Below, in pieces: positions 22,886-34,516 of a DNA stretch of 64,000 nucleotides (position 1 is the first letter of the stretch; every line of letters starts with the position of its first letter). This stretch comes from Galerina marginata (lineage: Eukaryota > Basidiomycota > Agaricomycetes > Agaricales > Galerinaceae), in NCBI GenBank assembly GCA_023014335.1, contig JAECYW010000008.1, positions 1 to 64,000 of the forward strand, given 5' to 3'. A model generated the notes under the pieces. That model did no database searches, was not told the origin of the DNA, and saw only the letters and a program-made list of their open reading frames with translations. Both the position numbers and the translations under genes were made by a program.

Positions 22886-24175
22886 TACGCCGCGGTCCCA
22901 TGATTAAATGACGGTCATATGGCCTGATCTCCCTTCGATTCCATCATGGGCTCTACTTCTCGGGAGGGTAAAGCAACTCGGGCAATGGGCTGGAGCTTCC
23001 GGTCAAGCTTTGTTGGGAGATGATAGTCGCGCAGTCTCGCGATGCTGTCGTTTGGGACGGGATGGGTGATACATAAACGCTCTCGCTCCCAGTGCCAGAG
23101 CCTGGCATAGGCCGTAGTTGGGTAAGTGTATTGGGGATGGCGCAGGTGCGAGTTAAGGTTCGCTGTAAATGGGGTATGGTGTCAGGTGGAAAAGAACGGA
23201 GGAAGGATGGGCGTACATTTGGATCCAAGCCGTCATCGATCGTTATCTGTAGGCAAACTTAAGTCCTTCCAGTTCTTGCCCATCGCATAACCATCATATG
23301 CAGACCGACGTCATATTCCTTCATCGTTGGCGCCGTTGATTTGGCCAATGCCACGCCAGCGAAATATGAATATCCTGGTCTGTATGCCGAGGAAAATTCA
23401 ACAACGATCAACTCATCGCTGGGGAGCGTTAAAGTGCACAGACCCTGAGTTGGCGCAGCATGACATTACGGATGTCGGACAAGCTGTACCTATGCAGCTT
23501 TTGGTTATGCCTACGTCTGTTTTCTTCAAAAATGAACATTGAACGAGAAATGGAATGGTTAAGTCCATGTCAGTGGAGGACATAATCGAAGGAAAAGAGC
23601 AGAAGACTCGGAAGACGCACCAAAAGAAGATCACCGCGACGGTAAACAGTGTAAATAGCTCGTATGTATGTCTTCTCGACCTGGTCATTTGCTTGTACAT
23701 TCGCCACTGGCAGAACCTGCGTATGGAACAAGGGAGGGGCGGGTGAATTGACCGGTTTTGGTTCCCGCAAAGCCGAAGTCGTGTGTTGTAAACAAGGACA
23801 AATCTGACTTTTCGCAAGGCTGAGACCCAAGTCAACTCGCCGTCCAGGTCTGCGTGTCTCAATCTCTTCCAAGTTTTTACTCCAGACATTATGTACGCAC
23901 TGTACTAAATAGTTCGTTCGACTAAAACATTGGATTCTTGGCATTTCAAAATTCAAACAAAAATGTTTTTAAAAATCCCAAAAAATCCGAGTTCCGGGGT
24001 CTCTGCGAAAAACATGAATTGATTATGCGAGAAATTCAGTGCACTATTCCCAGCTCCCAGCTCCTCCCATCCTCGGGCAAACTCCATCTTCAATCGAATC
24101 TTTCCATTCTAGATCTTCAGGAATTGACGCGTGACGGCTGGCGGGGAAAACGTGGAATTTGAAGGCTTGACAGGT

Positions 24176-24183
24176 CTATAAAG
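24176..24183 (+). promoter_or_regulatory. possible TATA box of the HMG-box gene
   Basis: CTATAAAG about 190 bases upstream of the HMG-box ATG, followed by a CT-rich leader (24230-24300), the usual arrangement for a highly expressed fungal promoter. A leader of roughly 160 bases would result. Confidence 0.35.
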
Positions 24184-24373
24184 GGAAAACAACACGTTCC
24201 TTTCACGATCATCCGAATCCCTCCCTCCTCGTTTCGACACGCCTCTCTCCTCTCGGAGTCTTGCTGCCTTTCTTTTCTTCTCTGTTTTCTTTTCTGCTGC
24301 GACGCGTTTTCGATTACGACGATTACCATTACACGAACAAGAACCTCTTTATCACGATTTTTAGACAACTACG

Positions 24374-26630
24374 ATGCCCGCTCTTCGCCCCAACCGCCGA
24401 AGAAAGTCCTCTCACAACCTCACTTGTACGTCTTTCTCCCTTCCCATTCCTCCTCTCATGCTCATGGCTTTTCCTCTTCCTCAGACACACCTGCAAAACC
24501 AGGCATCTACGGCGTCCCCTCACGCCCCTCCACATCCACAGCCGTAACGTTCGCGCCGAACGTCACCCCCATCTCCTACAGCACCCCCGACGCGGACGCA
24601 GACGAAGACCCGCTCAACCCCCTCGCGTCCCTCGAAGACGACGACGCCGCCGGCCCACACGTCAAAGCCCTCAGGGCCCAGATCTTCCCTGGGTTAGCAG
24701 ACGCAGCGGCGAATGGTGCACAGCAGCAGCAGCAGAAGCGGAAACGCACACCACCGGGGAAGAGGCCTTCGCAGGGATACATCCCCCGTCCGCCGAACGC
24801 GTTTATGTTGTTCAGAGCTGCGTTCGTGAAGCAGCGTCACGTTCCGGGGAGCTTTGAGACGAACCATGGGAGTTTGAGTAAGATTATCGGTGCGTTTTTC
24901 GATTCTGGTATCCCATCTCGCTTTATCTGATCACCTCCATACCGGGAACAGGCAACTGCTGGCGCCAGCTCCCCCTCGAGGAGAAGAAAATCTGGGAGAA
25001 ACGCGCGAAAGAGGAGAAGGCGGCGCATAAAGTGCGCTTCCCCGATTATCGCTTCCGTCCGGTGCACAACAAGAACAAGGGTTCCTCTGCCCCTTCCACC
25101 ACCAAGTCCTCGGCGAAAGCTGACGGGAGGACGAAGGAGCGCCACCCCACTACCGCTGAAGAGGAACAGCGCTGTGAGGATATATCCACCCTCATCCTCG
25201 AAGGCAAGGCTGGGGACGAGCTGGAAGCTGCTATTCGGGAGTTGGACCGCGCCAGGGTGTTGGAGAAGGAGCGGCTCGTTCTTGGTCGTGGTGTGCATGA
25301 CGAATACAGCTACGACTTGGATGTCGAGGGCTCGGAAAGTCAGAGAAGCAGAAGCAGAAGGACGAGCTTGGATTTTACGAGCCGGCACGCGAGTCCTGCG
25401 GCACTGCACCTCCCGTACTCCATCCCGAAGAATCCTGCTTTCTCCCAACAGACGTTCAACCACGCAAACAACAGCGCGTCGTACCACCGCCGCTCGTCCT
25501 CCGTTCCTCTCCCGAACGAATGGTTCGCGTCTTCCGGCCCATTCCTCGGTTCTGCCTCTTCCTCTTCTGTTTCGGGGATCGTTCTCCCTACCCTGCCTTC
25601 CTTGTCCTCCCTCTCTCGCGCGCCGTCCCCATCCCCGATGGGCGTTGGCTCGGTGCCTATCTCCCGATTCGCCTATGGTCATGCGAATGCGAATGCTCAT
25701 AGTCAGAGTCAGGGTGTGAGCGGGTTCCAAGCCGCGCAGGACCAGTTCTTCCAGCACCAGAACGAGTCGACGTTCAACTTCGCACAGCAGCAGACACCAC
25801 AAGCCACTCAGCAGATATTCCACCCCGCTCCACAAACGCCCATCTCTACTTTCCTCCAATCCCAAATTACTCCGCGGTCGTCTTTCGGTCTTGGTATGGG
25901 TATGGGTATGGGCATGGGTATGAACACGCGCAGAGCCTCGAGCGCCCAAGCGACGCTCATGCGCACGTGGACTATACCCGTCGATCTTGGGAGTTTCGAG
26001 TATGGGATGTCTTTAGGAATGGACGTCGACATCGACATCGACATCGACATCGACATGGGAATGGATGCTGGTCATGGTGGACAGATGGAGATGGAGAGGG
26101 AGAGGGATCCCAGTCCCCTGCCGGACGTCGAGTCGGGGCTGTTCGCTGACTTTTCGTTCGGCTCTACCTCTTCTAGTTCTACCACCACCTCTGCCGTTTC
26201 TGCCACCGTCACCGCGGCTTCTACCCACGACGGGTCTTCCTCGCTCTCAGCATCAGCGCGCACACCCGTCCTAGCGCCCATCGACACCTCCATCTCCCCA
26301 CTCGACTCCGAGCAACCCTCGGCTCTCTCTGCAGTTTCGGCGTCGACTTCAGCCTCAACCTCGACGTCAGCTTCAGCGTCGACCTCGCCCGCCCCGAGCG
26401 TATCAGACGTCTTACCCGAAATGTCCTCTATCAACATGGGAATAGGCATGGGCTTGGGCGTGGGCCCGCTTGACTGTCTTTATCCCTCCATGGAGTCGAT
26501 GGGGTCGTACATGGATATGGGCATGGACATGTATGGGTACGAGATGGACCCTGTCGTCTCCCGTTCCTCTCAGTCGCCGAAGCCGGCTAGCGCTACGGAG
26601 GCTAGCTTCGGGAAAGAGTGTGCTTATTGA
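24374..26630 (+). CDS. HMG-box transcription factor (MATA_HMG type)
   Basis: Three exons, 24374-24425, 24485-24889 and 24952-26630, give 2136 bases and 711 residues (MPALRPNRRRKSSHN...). The HMG box spans about residues 117-190, with RPPNAFMLFRAAFVK, NHGSLSKIIGNCWRQLP and a basic end HKVRFPDYRFRPVHNK. The family's L-x-x-W core is present and an intron sits inside the box. Such factors bend DNA and regulate mating, development or hypoxia genes. The closest characterised agaric relatives I know are regulators of sexual development such as Pcc1 of Coprinopsis, but orthology is not shown. The C-terminal 500 residues are low complexity: Ser-rich, Gln-rich (QQQTPQATQQ), Gly-Met repeats at 25894-25921, and Asp-Ile repeats at 26027-26056. 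A poly-Gln run precedes the box. It is probably nuclear. Confidence 0.92.
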
Positions 26631-29605
26631 GTTGAAGCGCTTCTCAACGTCACTTCCGCTATCACCCACTTTCACTTTTATGACTTCGCCGACTTCCTCA
26701 CCTTACGTTTATGATACATATCTTGCGCATACATTTACCTATTTCTGCGTGGCCGTGCCCGTCTAATCCCTGTCCTTTTATCCCGTTTTCCTCGCTGTCC
26801 CCTCCTGTTCTCGTAATCGCCGTTGTTCGTTCATCGTCATCGTCACCTCCACTTCTCTCCTTCATTCATTCATTCTGATAAAACTGTAGCCTTACTATCT
26901 CGTCCTCGTTCTCGTCTCGTCTCAAAATTGTAGCCCTTTCACCATCTGCTCCTGATTTCGTTGTCTTACATATCCTAGATATATCTATACCTAATTATCT
27001 GTCTCTTGCTTTGTGTCTCATAAAACTTGTAGCCTTACTAGTCCCATTTCGTGTGTTGATTATACCTACCTACCTACTTACCTACCTGGCTGGCTTTTAG
27101 CTGGCGATAAAATACATTCCTTCCACAAACCTCGACAGCGAAGTCCGACTCTGAGTCCCAGCGCGTTCCGGGGTCCCTCCAAAATTAGCACCGCGCTCCC
27201 ACCATTTGGAACCTGATCATGATATATCCTCCCCTTTGTTCCTTGTTCCTTATTCGCTTATCCGTCCGTCCCTCGGACTCCCTCCCAGATTCCCTCACTC
27301 AGCCCGTTTTGGGACGTTCGTTTGTGCAGGCCTTGTTCTCGATTTCTCGATTTCTTGATTCCCGTGCTTACTCGAGTTAGGATACCGATATCGATAAAGC
27401 CACGCTGCCTCCCGCGCAGTCTTCTCGTGCATGATTCGACACTGGCGTCACTGGCGAACAAGGGAAGATGGGAAGACGCCAAGTCTAACTGGGAATTTGG
27501 AAAGGAAAAAAAGATCAAAACTCAAACGTGGCTCTCGGAGATCTATCATAGATTACAGAATGAGCACTGAGCACTGAGCGTCTCAGGTTCGCACTTTCAT
27601 TATTGAGGACCCTTAGAATCAGTGCGATGATGGACGATCCCTCATCCTTTTCGTTAGCTGAAGCTTTCGATCGGCTTTGATCAGAAACCTCAGTGAGTAA
27701 TCCTATTTTACTTATGTATAGCCGGACGGCTGGACTTTATGGTCAAGTTGCACAGAAACCTCTCGATCTCCACGGTCTGAGAGAAGCATTGGAACCTACC
27801 CTACCTCAATCCCATGTTCAGAGTCTCGCACATCTGCTGCCCTCTCCGCGTGCGTTAGCATCGAATGAACATTGTTTGACGCTCACCCGTCTGCGGATTG
27901 TCGGTATAATCCTCTGGGTGTCGTCAGACTCTCCACGTGTGGGCTGGCGACTTGGATTTATCCATTAAAGACCAGCAGGCTCTTTCGACCTCCTCCGACT
28001 ATCATCTACGCCTCTTGCCTTAACCGCGAGTCGTCTCTGACCCTTGGCCTTCATACTCCGGGTCTGATTTGTCAGTCCTCTGCTTCCCTCCGTGTTGGTT
28101 AGCATCGACAGGCCATTTTCCTTCGTTGCTCACTAATCTACGGATGTCATTATCAGCCTGAGGCTTGAGACAGACTCTATACGGGTTACTGATATGTGGG
28201 TTTGAGTTAAATTGACAGCGCAGAAGAAATAAGGAAAAGGGGTTTCGCGTGTCGTGGTCGCTCGGGCGAAGGAAAGAACATTGGTATTCCTAAGACTGTG
28301 CGATGGTGCTGAAGTTCGTCTCAAAACCACTCACTTTAAAGCACAACCTATTACTAATGCTGGATGAAAGTGAAGTCTGTTAATTGTTTGTCACCTCGAC
28401 TGATTGACATGTCATTCATACAACAAGGCTTGCGTCGATTTCAACTCCTGCGCCTTGCCTCAGAGGTGGTCCAACTGGCGTCGGTCTTTAGTTATGAGTT
28501 TGTGGACTTGTTTCTCGATTTAGTGCAGGCCGGGTAGGAGCAGCGAGTACGTTGTCGCTTGCTGAGCCTTTCCTGAATGAACAAGTGAGAAAGATGAGCA
28601 GTGTGTCATAAAAGATATGACGCACTGCGTATTCATTTTTCCCAGACTTAATTAAACATATGAGAAGAATCTATATCTGCGTCGTCCAGAAGACCTAGCC
28701 CGACGAGGCCCGTGATTATTCCAAGATAGGCGGCGCCGAGGTGCCCATTTCAGCGAGCAAGGGTGCGGAAAGGATGGTTGGATTGAGAGTGCAATGCCAT
28801 TAGTTACGAACAAGCTGCGAAATATTTTTGACTTCTGAGGGATGGGTATCAGACCAATCTCTCAACATGTACAGCTGTCAAGTACTTGAATGGCTGACGA
28901 CGCTATCGTTCACGATGGATTTCAATAATAGAGTGAAACCACACGCCTCTACTTGTCTCGGCTCTGACGGTGTAACGAAAATGTTTGGTCAACCTAAATT
29001 TCGCCGCCATCTGACCGGCGGCAGGCTGTAAAACTGTCGAGAGTGGATTCCAATCTTTGGTCTGTGATGTAATCTTGAGTTGATTTTGAGTCGCTCAACT
29101 TCGCAAGCATCCACAGCGAGTCAGCGACCACCAAAAGCTTCAGACCAACGAAATGTAGCTTGTTCATTGAGCGACACAGTCTGCATGGATTTGAACCTAA
29201 GCGGAATGCGGCGGCGGGGCAGAAGATTCTTTTTAAAAAGACCCAGCTGCTTTTCTTAGAAAAGTTTTCTATTAGTATTAGTAACCATAGTGATTTCTAC
29301 AGTTCGTCAGAGATCAACTTATGGTGCATCAAAGTCCCATCAATGGTCCTAAGAGCTTTGACTATGCACAAAGATGCCGTTTTTGATGTTCGCAGCTTTT
29401 ATCATGATGGACCTGAATGGTCGGCTATTGTCGGGTCGAGCCAAATACCAAGCAGCCAACTCGCGGTCGGCGAAAGTTTGTCTGTTCAAAAGAAGCATTT
29501 TTGTCAGACAGGGCAAGGGAACTTTTGATGCATAGCCTTCCCTGATCCCTGAGGAACAATGAAATACATGACAGTTCCTTCTTCTCTTCTCAACAACCCA
29601 CGACG
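26631..29605. other. 3' flank of the HMG gene and repeat copies, no supported gene
   Basis: 26640-27200 is CT-rich with CCTACCTACCTAC runs, and parts of it recur near 40150-40380. Two copies of the dispersed repeat family lie at about 27800-27960 and 28000-28190. Frames at 28828-29031 and 29160-29528 show no domain. Confidence 0.5.
27800..28190 (+). repeat. dispersed repeat family, copies a and c
   Basis: Two neighbouring copies centred on 27850 and 28090. The shared core reads approximately CTCCGTGTTGGTTAGCATCGA, then CACTCACC or GCTCAC, then TCTACGGAT, followed about 40 bases on by CAGACTCT. Counterparts lie at 31420-31860 and 40890-41790. Confidence 0.65.
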
Positions 29606-30209
29606 ATGTCGCTGCGGACTTGGTTACCCCCCACAGCGGTTATAACACTTGTCGCGTTTCTTGCGAGGGTCATGTGGGCTCTGAGGCCAAAAAGTGAGTG
29701 ATTTATTTAGCAGTTGGTTTTAAATTTCTCATCGAATATTTATTACGACTCTAGAAGAGCCCGAGTTAGACACACAGTACCCGCCTATTGTGTATCCTCC
29801 AAGACCTCAGACTGATGCCATACCGCTGGAGGAAACTTGCACACCACCTAGACCACCTGAGAATACTTACACGCCGACTGGACATCCAAGCCAGGAAAAC
29901 TTGAGCCCGCCGGCCCATGCAAATCAGCCTGTGTATCTGCCTTTGTATCAACCTCCTTCTGGCCCACCTAAAGCTTCACCCCCGGGCCGTATCAATAATA
30001 AAAAAACCCCTCAACCCGTTTCCCCAGAACCGACTGTCCCATCACCCCCTCAACCTTCTTTGAATCCTTCACAGCCTGGCTCCAAACCGTTGGCAACCGT
30101 CCCAGATCCATTACCTCGTTCTGCAGGCCAGCCAGAACCACCACCACTCGTTGCTGCTGTAAACGACGATCGAAAACTGCCACCGGACAACCTTGATGGA
30201 TCAGGGTAG
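29606..30209 (+). CDS. proline-rich protein with N-terminal signal anchor
   Basis: Two exons, 29606-29693 and 29755-30209, total 543 bases and 180 residues. Residues 10-25 (TAVITLVAFLARVMWAL) form a hydrophobic segment after MSLRTWLPP. Lacking a good cleavage site, it probably acts as a membrane anchor or uncleaved signal. The rest is about a quarter proline with PPRPPENTY, SPPAHAN and PSPPQPS stretches and no cysteines, typical of an extended, disordered, wall-facing or cytosolic tail. I do not recognise a family. Donor GTGAGT and acceptor TCTAG agree in phase. A strong hairpin (30411-30444) lies 200 bases downstream. Confidence 0.65.
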
Positions 30210-30410
30210 TTTATAGTCGGAGGGGACTCTTTCATGCGTCTTCGTCGTCGTGGGTATTTCCACCGTTCCGACTGTATGTTGAGAAGACATGCGCACCGAG
30301 AATTCACAAAGAGGCTGCGCCTCATGTTTATTTTTCTTTCTTTCTTTCTTTCTCTCTTTCTATTAGATAGCCATTGGACAGAGGTATATAAACCATATAT
30401 TATATTCCCT

Positions 30411-30444
30411 TCACCTCAGTCAATGGTATAATTGACTGAGGTGA
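30411..30444. repeat. perfect 14-bp inverted repeat (hairpin)
   Basis: TCACCTCAGTCAAT at 30411-30424 and its exact inverse complement at 30431-30444 are separated by GGTATA. It lies about 200 bases after the proline-rich gene, directly after an AT-rich stretch (TATATAAACCATATATTATATT). It could influence 3' end formation or be the relic of a tiny inverted element. Confidence 0.8.
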
Positions 30445-33103
30445 GCGACTATGTACTCGTATTCGTATTCACTTGGATGAATATACCGTAGTTCAAGTTT
30501 ATCGATTATCTTAAGCCGCCACCCCTGAAACCCGCCCCGCCCTTATCGCCCACCGCGCTGCTCTTCAGTGACCCGTCAACAATGGTGATATCTTGGCAAG
30601 CATGGCTGAGGTACAAAGGGATGGCTGGGTGCGGCAGGGAAGGTGGACGCGAGAGACAAAGTCGAAGGCAGCAACCCGCAGGTCGGACGCGGCGGCAGAG
30701 ACTGAGGAGGAAGGAACCACGCAGGTGACTGCAGGTGGGCACTGAGACTACTTCCTCTGGTACGGGGACGCGTACGAGTACTTGCGGGGTCGAGCGAGGC
30801 CTCCGACGGCGCTGAGGAGGGTACTGAAAGTGGCTGGTTTGAACCTCTCGCAGAACCGATACGAGGAGGGATTGAATGGGAATGCAATAGAGGTAATCTC
30901 ACTGCTGGATTGGTGTGGGCGCAGAGAAATGACAATGCAGTGATCTGAGGAAGTTCTTGTCGTCGTAAATGGCTGGCGCGATGGTGGAGCCGCAGTCCGG
31001 ATCGGGTCGAACCTCTGGTGGTGGCAAAGAGTCGAGAGGCAAAATGCGAAATAAAAATGACCGCCGAGCTGGAACTTGGTATCAGCGGTTCGTGCGCGAG
31101 GCGTGTCACTATATGAGAAATGGTCCTAGAGAAGATCAATAACAATGATTGGTTCGAAGAACTTATCTGCTCGCCTTGAAGTAAATTTTGCACTGCGATA
31201 CAAGAGTCATGTGGAACCCAAGCTTTATCCTTCAGGCTTCAGCGCTTCAGCCGTTATTGCAGCTATCGATCAAACATTGGATGCGTGCAGCCAAAATCAG
31301 AGGTACGTGTCGCTTAAGTTTTATCCTTGCTGTCAATGCGATATCTGATTTGTCAAATCACAGATGTAGCTTTCAACATGCTCAAGGTGGCACTGATCGT
31401 AATTTCTGTACATTAAGTCGCTCTCTCCCATACTCAGAGTTTCACCCTTCTCCGTGTTGACTAGCCTCGAATGAACCATGTTCAACGCTCGTCAGTTTAC
31501 GGATAAGGTAATCTGAATGTGGGTGATGCGTTTTCGTCGATCACCCTCCAGCTGGTATCACGATTAACAATCAGACAGCGTAGGCAGGCTTGCAGCTGGG
31601 CCCGCTGGGGGTATGGCCCATGCGTTCTATTTCTCCCTGAGATACCTGGTTTACAGGATCTTAAACAAAGTCCTCGACACTCATCATAATCTTCGCCTCA
31701 AGTCGCTGCCTCCCTACTCGGAGTCTGACCCCCCGTCTAATTCTCCGTAGAATTGGCCGTCGAATTCGTTCAACGTTTGCCATTCTACAGATAATCATAA
31801 AGGAAGCGACGGCAGACTCCTCAAGTGGGAATACGGGGTAGCGACTTGAATGTTCCCATTTCGCCACGCTTTGCGTTTCCTATCCTGCTAAGTTTTCTGG
31901 TGTCTCATTTGTCCGATCCCTGAGATCGCTCTCGAGGTTCCTGACCATTTCGCTGACGTTATCTAATCGTCAAATTGCTGGTTCTGCCTCACAGTCTAGA
32001 TGAAGGATTGACTGCTCCATCGCTCTACGACCTGCCTGATCTACGGCGTGGGCTAGCGACTTGAATCTGCCATATTTCTGCGGTTCTGCCATTACCACCA
32101 ATACCAAATGGTATGAAACCATAAGCAGCGGTTCGTGTTTGTGCAGAGGTCTCTTATTTAGCGTTGCCATTTTACGGATGAGCATTTCCGAGATGCGTGG
32201 CAGATTCAGCAAGTGAGAGGATGTGCTAGCGACTGTAATGTCTCCCATTTCGCCATTACCACTGATACCAAACGGATGGAACCAGATGCCACGTTTCCTA
32301 TTCTCCGAAGATATGTGATATCTCATTCGTCTGATCTCAGAAATCGCTCTCTAATTTCCTCACACGATATCTACCCATCACATCGTTGCTCCCCTCGCCA
32401 GAGTCAAAACACTACGCTTCATACAACGACTACGAACTACGGGTGCTATCGAAACTGGACCTACTAGGTTTTTGTAGAATAGGCTTCTTGAAGTTGCGTC
32501 CCGACTGATAGTTTCTAGTATACCGTACAATAAATAATCCAGGTATCGAATAAGGTTGGAACTTTTGAAAAATAGAGCTGAGAAATTTACGTGAAAAAGT
32601 GCGAGGTTTCCCGGAGGATCGTGGTTATTTCGAGGAGGCATAGAGGGCAGAGGGTATAGATCTAGAGGCTATGTGCAGGATAGAAGAAACGTGTTTGAAG
32701 CGAAACAGAGATAAGAATTATGCAAGCTGCCACTTAAATAATTGGAAGGACCAGCAAAGAAGAAACGGTTGGGCGGCGTAAGTACCAAGAAATCTCATAA
32801 CTCACGCGGTCTTGCAAGGTGACCCAACTATGGACGGAAAGGGCTCGGTTTTGTGCCATCTAAGTGGTGTAAGCGGCGGAAAAGTGTTTCTTAAAAAAAG
32901 GGACGGTCTACAGTAAACTAGCCAAGTCAATCTAAATCTCATGGTGACAATTCTAACACCCAACAGTATTGCCGATACTGCCGTCCAAACCTAGATATGT
33001 TGCTTCTAATTCTTTTCTTCCTTATAGTCCTTTTCCTTATCAACCCAAGTCGCGGCAGGCCGACTACCCAGTCCACTCTAAATCGATGGCTCAGTGAACG
33101 TAT
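30445..33103. other. intergenic, with further copies of the dispersed repeat
   Basis: 30500-31100 is GC-rich. A 205-codon minus-strand frame (31193-30576) is Ser/Leu/Pro-rich without motifs and I do not accept it as a gene. 31420-32400 contains diverged copies of the repeat family seen at 27.8 and 41 kb. Confidence 0.45.
31420..32240 (+). repeat. dispersed repeat family, copies e and f plus degenerate units
   Basis: Copies around 31430-31530 (TCCGTGTTGACTAGCCTCGAATGAACC in part, then TTTACGGAT) and 31690-31800 (CGGAGTCTGA, TTCAACGTT, CTACAGATAATC). Weaker similarity is at 32140-32180 (TTTTACGGATGAGC). Order and spacing of the shared blocks match the copies at 27.8-28.2 and 40.9-41.8 kb. Confidence 0.55.
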
Positions 33104-34516
33104 TTACCTGAGAAAAAGTAACAAACCGACCTTCTTATAAACGTTCTCGATCCATTCAACATTGTCGATAGAGTCCTGGGCATCGAACCAAGCTTGAGGG
33201 GTGCGCGATTTCACCTTGTCCACGAAAGCCTCTAGTTGATACCGATAGCTAAAGCCAAACTCATTCCGTCAACGATTATCTTACGGGCGGTACAAAACAG
33301 CACTTACGTCGACCACCAAGCTTCTCCGGTTTGCTCGGCTCCAGAGCCTTGAGGATGAACGAAGTGTTTTTCAACTCTGGTGCGCTTAGAAGTCGGTTTC
33401 ACAGTGATGGAGTGGTATATGTGGGGAACGACGAATTGGTTCAGACCGATGGTGCCGCCCTCGGCCGTTACCGTGAAACTGAGGCGCGGCAAACGGGGTA
33501 TAATTCCAAATGGACCCCACCCGGCAAGTTGTATATTGCATGTGACCTCAGCAGTTTTATCTCCAGGAAAAGCTAGTACAGCTGTAATTCCGTCGTCGAT
33601 GCGAGGGTCTTTACGGAAAACAGAGGTCGGCTGCGCGGAGACAACGCTCGTAGGATTACCTCCCATTAGATAGCGCGATACGGATACAACGTAACCTGTC
33701 GAAGTTCAAAATGGTAAGTTCAGCATGGACTGAGAAGTAGCTTGTGAATATACCTCCGCCGTCCATGAAGCCTCCTCCTCCCAATTCGTAGTCGTAGCGA
33801 ATATTATTGCTACGTATGGCACCCTTTGTAAGACATAGTTCTGCTTTAATACTCTTGATGGCTCCGAGCTCCCCGGAATCAAGGATAGCCTTCACCCGTT
33901 GGACGGACGGATGGAATCTGATAGAAGAGCGTAAATTTCAATAGCGTTCAAGCTGAACTCAAGCTTACCGATAATGAAACGCCTCAAGCAATATGAGCCC
34001 CTTTTCTTCTGCCAAGTCGAACATCGCAACGGTATCGGACTTAACGTCAGCGCTAGGCTTCTCGAGGAGTACGTGTTTTCCTGCTCGAAGAGCCTTTATG
34101 GTCCATTCGTAGTGCAGATTGTTGGGAAGCTGGGAAGATGTAAGGGGTGAATTAGTAACGAGAAAATTCTACACTTACCGGATTGTACACGGCGTCGATG
34201 GAGGGGTCGTCAATGAGCTCTGTGGCCAGGTAAATTTCAGTCGTTATTCACAGAATTCAAAAATCGACTCGCGTTGGTAGGCATTCGGCCCCGAATAGAC
34301 TGTTGGAATGGAGTGACTCTTTCCGAACTTTTTGCCTTTAGCCTTCCGTCTGCACGCGATAGCAGCAACGATGACTTCCGGATGGCTAATAGCGGGTATT
34401 ATGAAGGCGATAGGAGCAACTTTGGCAGCGCCTAAAATTCCGAATCTCAAGGCATCAGGGGATTTTTGGACGGGAGTGGGGAAGGCGCCCTTGAAATTAC
34501 GCGAGAAGAAAGACAT
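33104..34516 (-). CDS. Gfo/Idh/MocA-family oxidoreductase (dihydrodiol/xylose dehydrogenase-like)
   Basis: Exons 34516-34269 (end uncertain by one base), 34219-34179, 34129-33969, 33917-33754, 33695-33308 and 33248-33104 give about 381 residues. The N-terminal Rossmann fold has [13 protein letters not shown] (residues 24-36), followed by [15 protein letters not shown] and the family's catalytic-region motif [11 protein letters not shown]. The C-terminal alpha/beta domain includes the Gly-rich loop [13 protein letters not shown]. This is the pattern of fungal NAD(P)-dependent trans-1,2-dihydrobenzene-1,2-diol or D-xylose 1-dehydrogenases, cytosolic enzymes that oxidise a sugar or diol C-OH. 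The substrate cannot be told from sequence. The first intron lacks a GT donor in the right phase (see findings). The C-terminal end, [10 protein letters not shown], is shorter than usual. Confidence 0.85.

Larger units (their letters stand above)
20850..24373. other. intergenic region with duplications and possible gene fragments
   Basis: Minus-strand frame 21330-21007 reads plausibly coding (VLFLIQMGDPSARPHAYKT) but I could not complete a gene. Minus-strand 23228-22953 and plus-strand 23300-23540 (reading VDLANATPAKYEYPG) also look like exon remnants without a convincing chain. The tandem duplication at 22350-22885 is listed separately. These may be relics of one or two decayed genes. Confidence 0.35.

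Noticed and set aside
23413..23560. Cys-rich minus-strand frame with a CC doublet (SCIGTACPTSVMSCC) suggesting a hydrophobin
   Set aside because: The Cys spacing does not match hydrophobins, there is no signal peptide, and the opposite strand looks at least as coding-like.
24837..25949. 370-codon minus-strand open frame
   Set aside because: It is antisense to the HMG-box exon, arises from its GC-rich codon bias, and is full of His/Thr and Arg runs with no domain.
30576..31193. 205-codon minus-strand open frame
   Set aside because: Ser/Leu/Pro/Arg composition with no motif, splice context or conserved neighbours; likely chance in GC-rich DNA.
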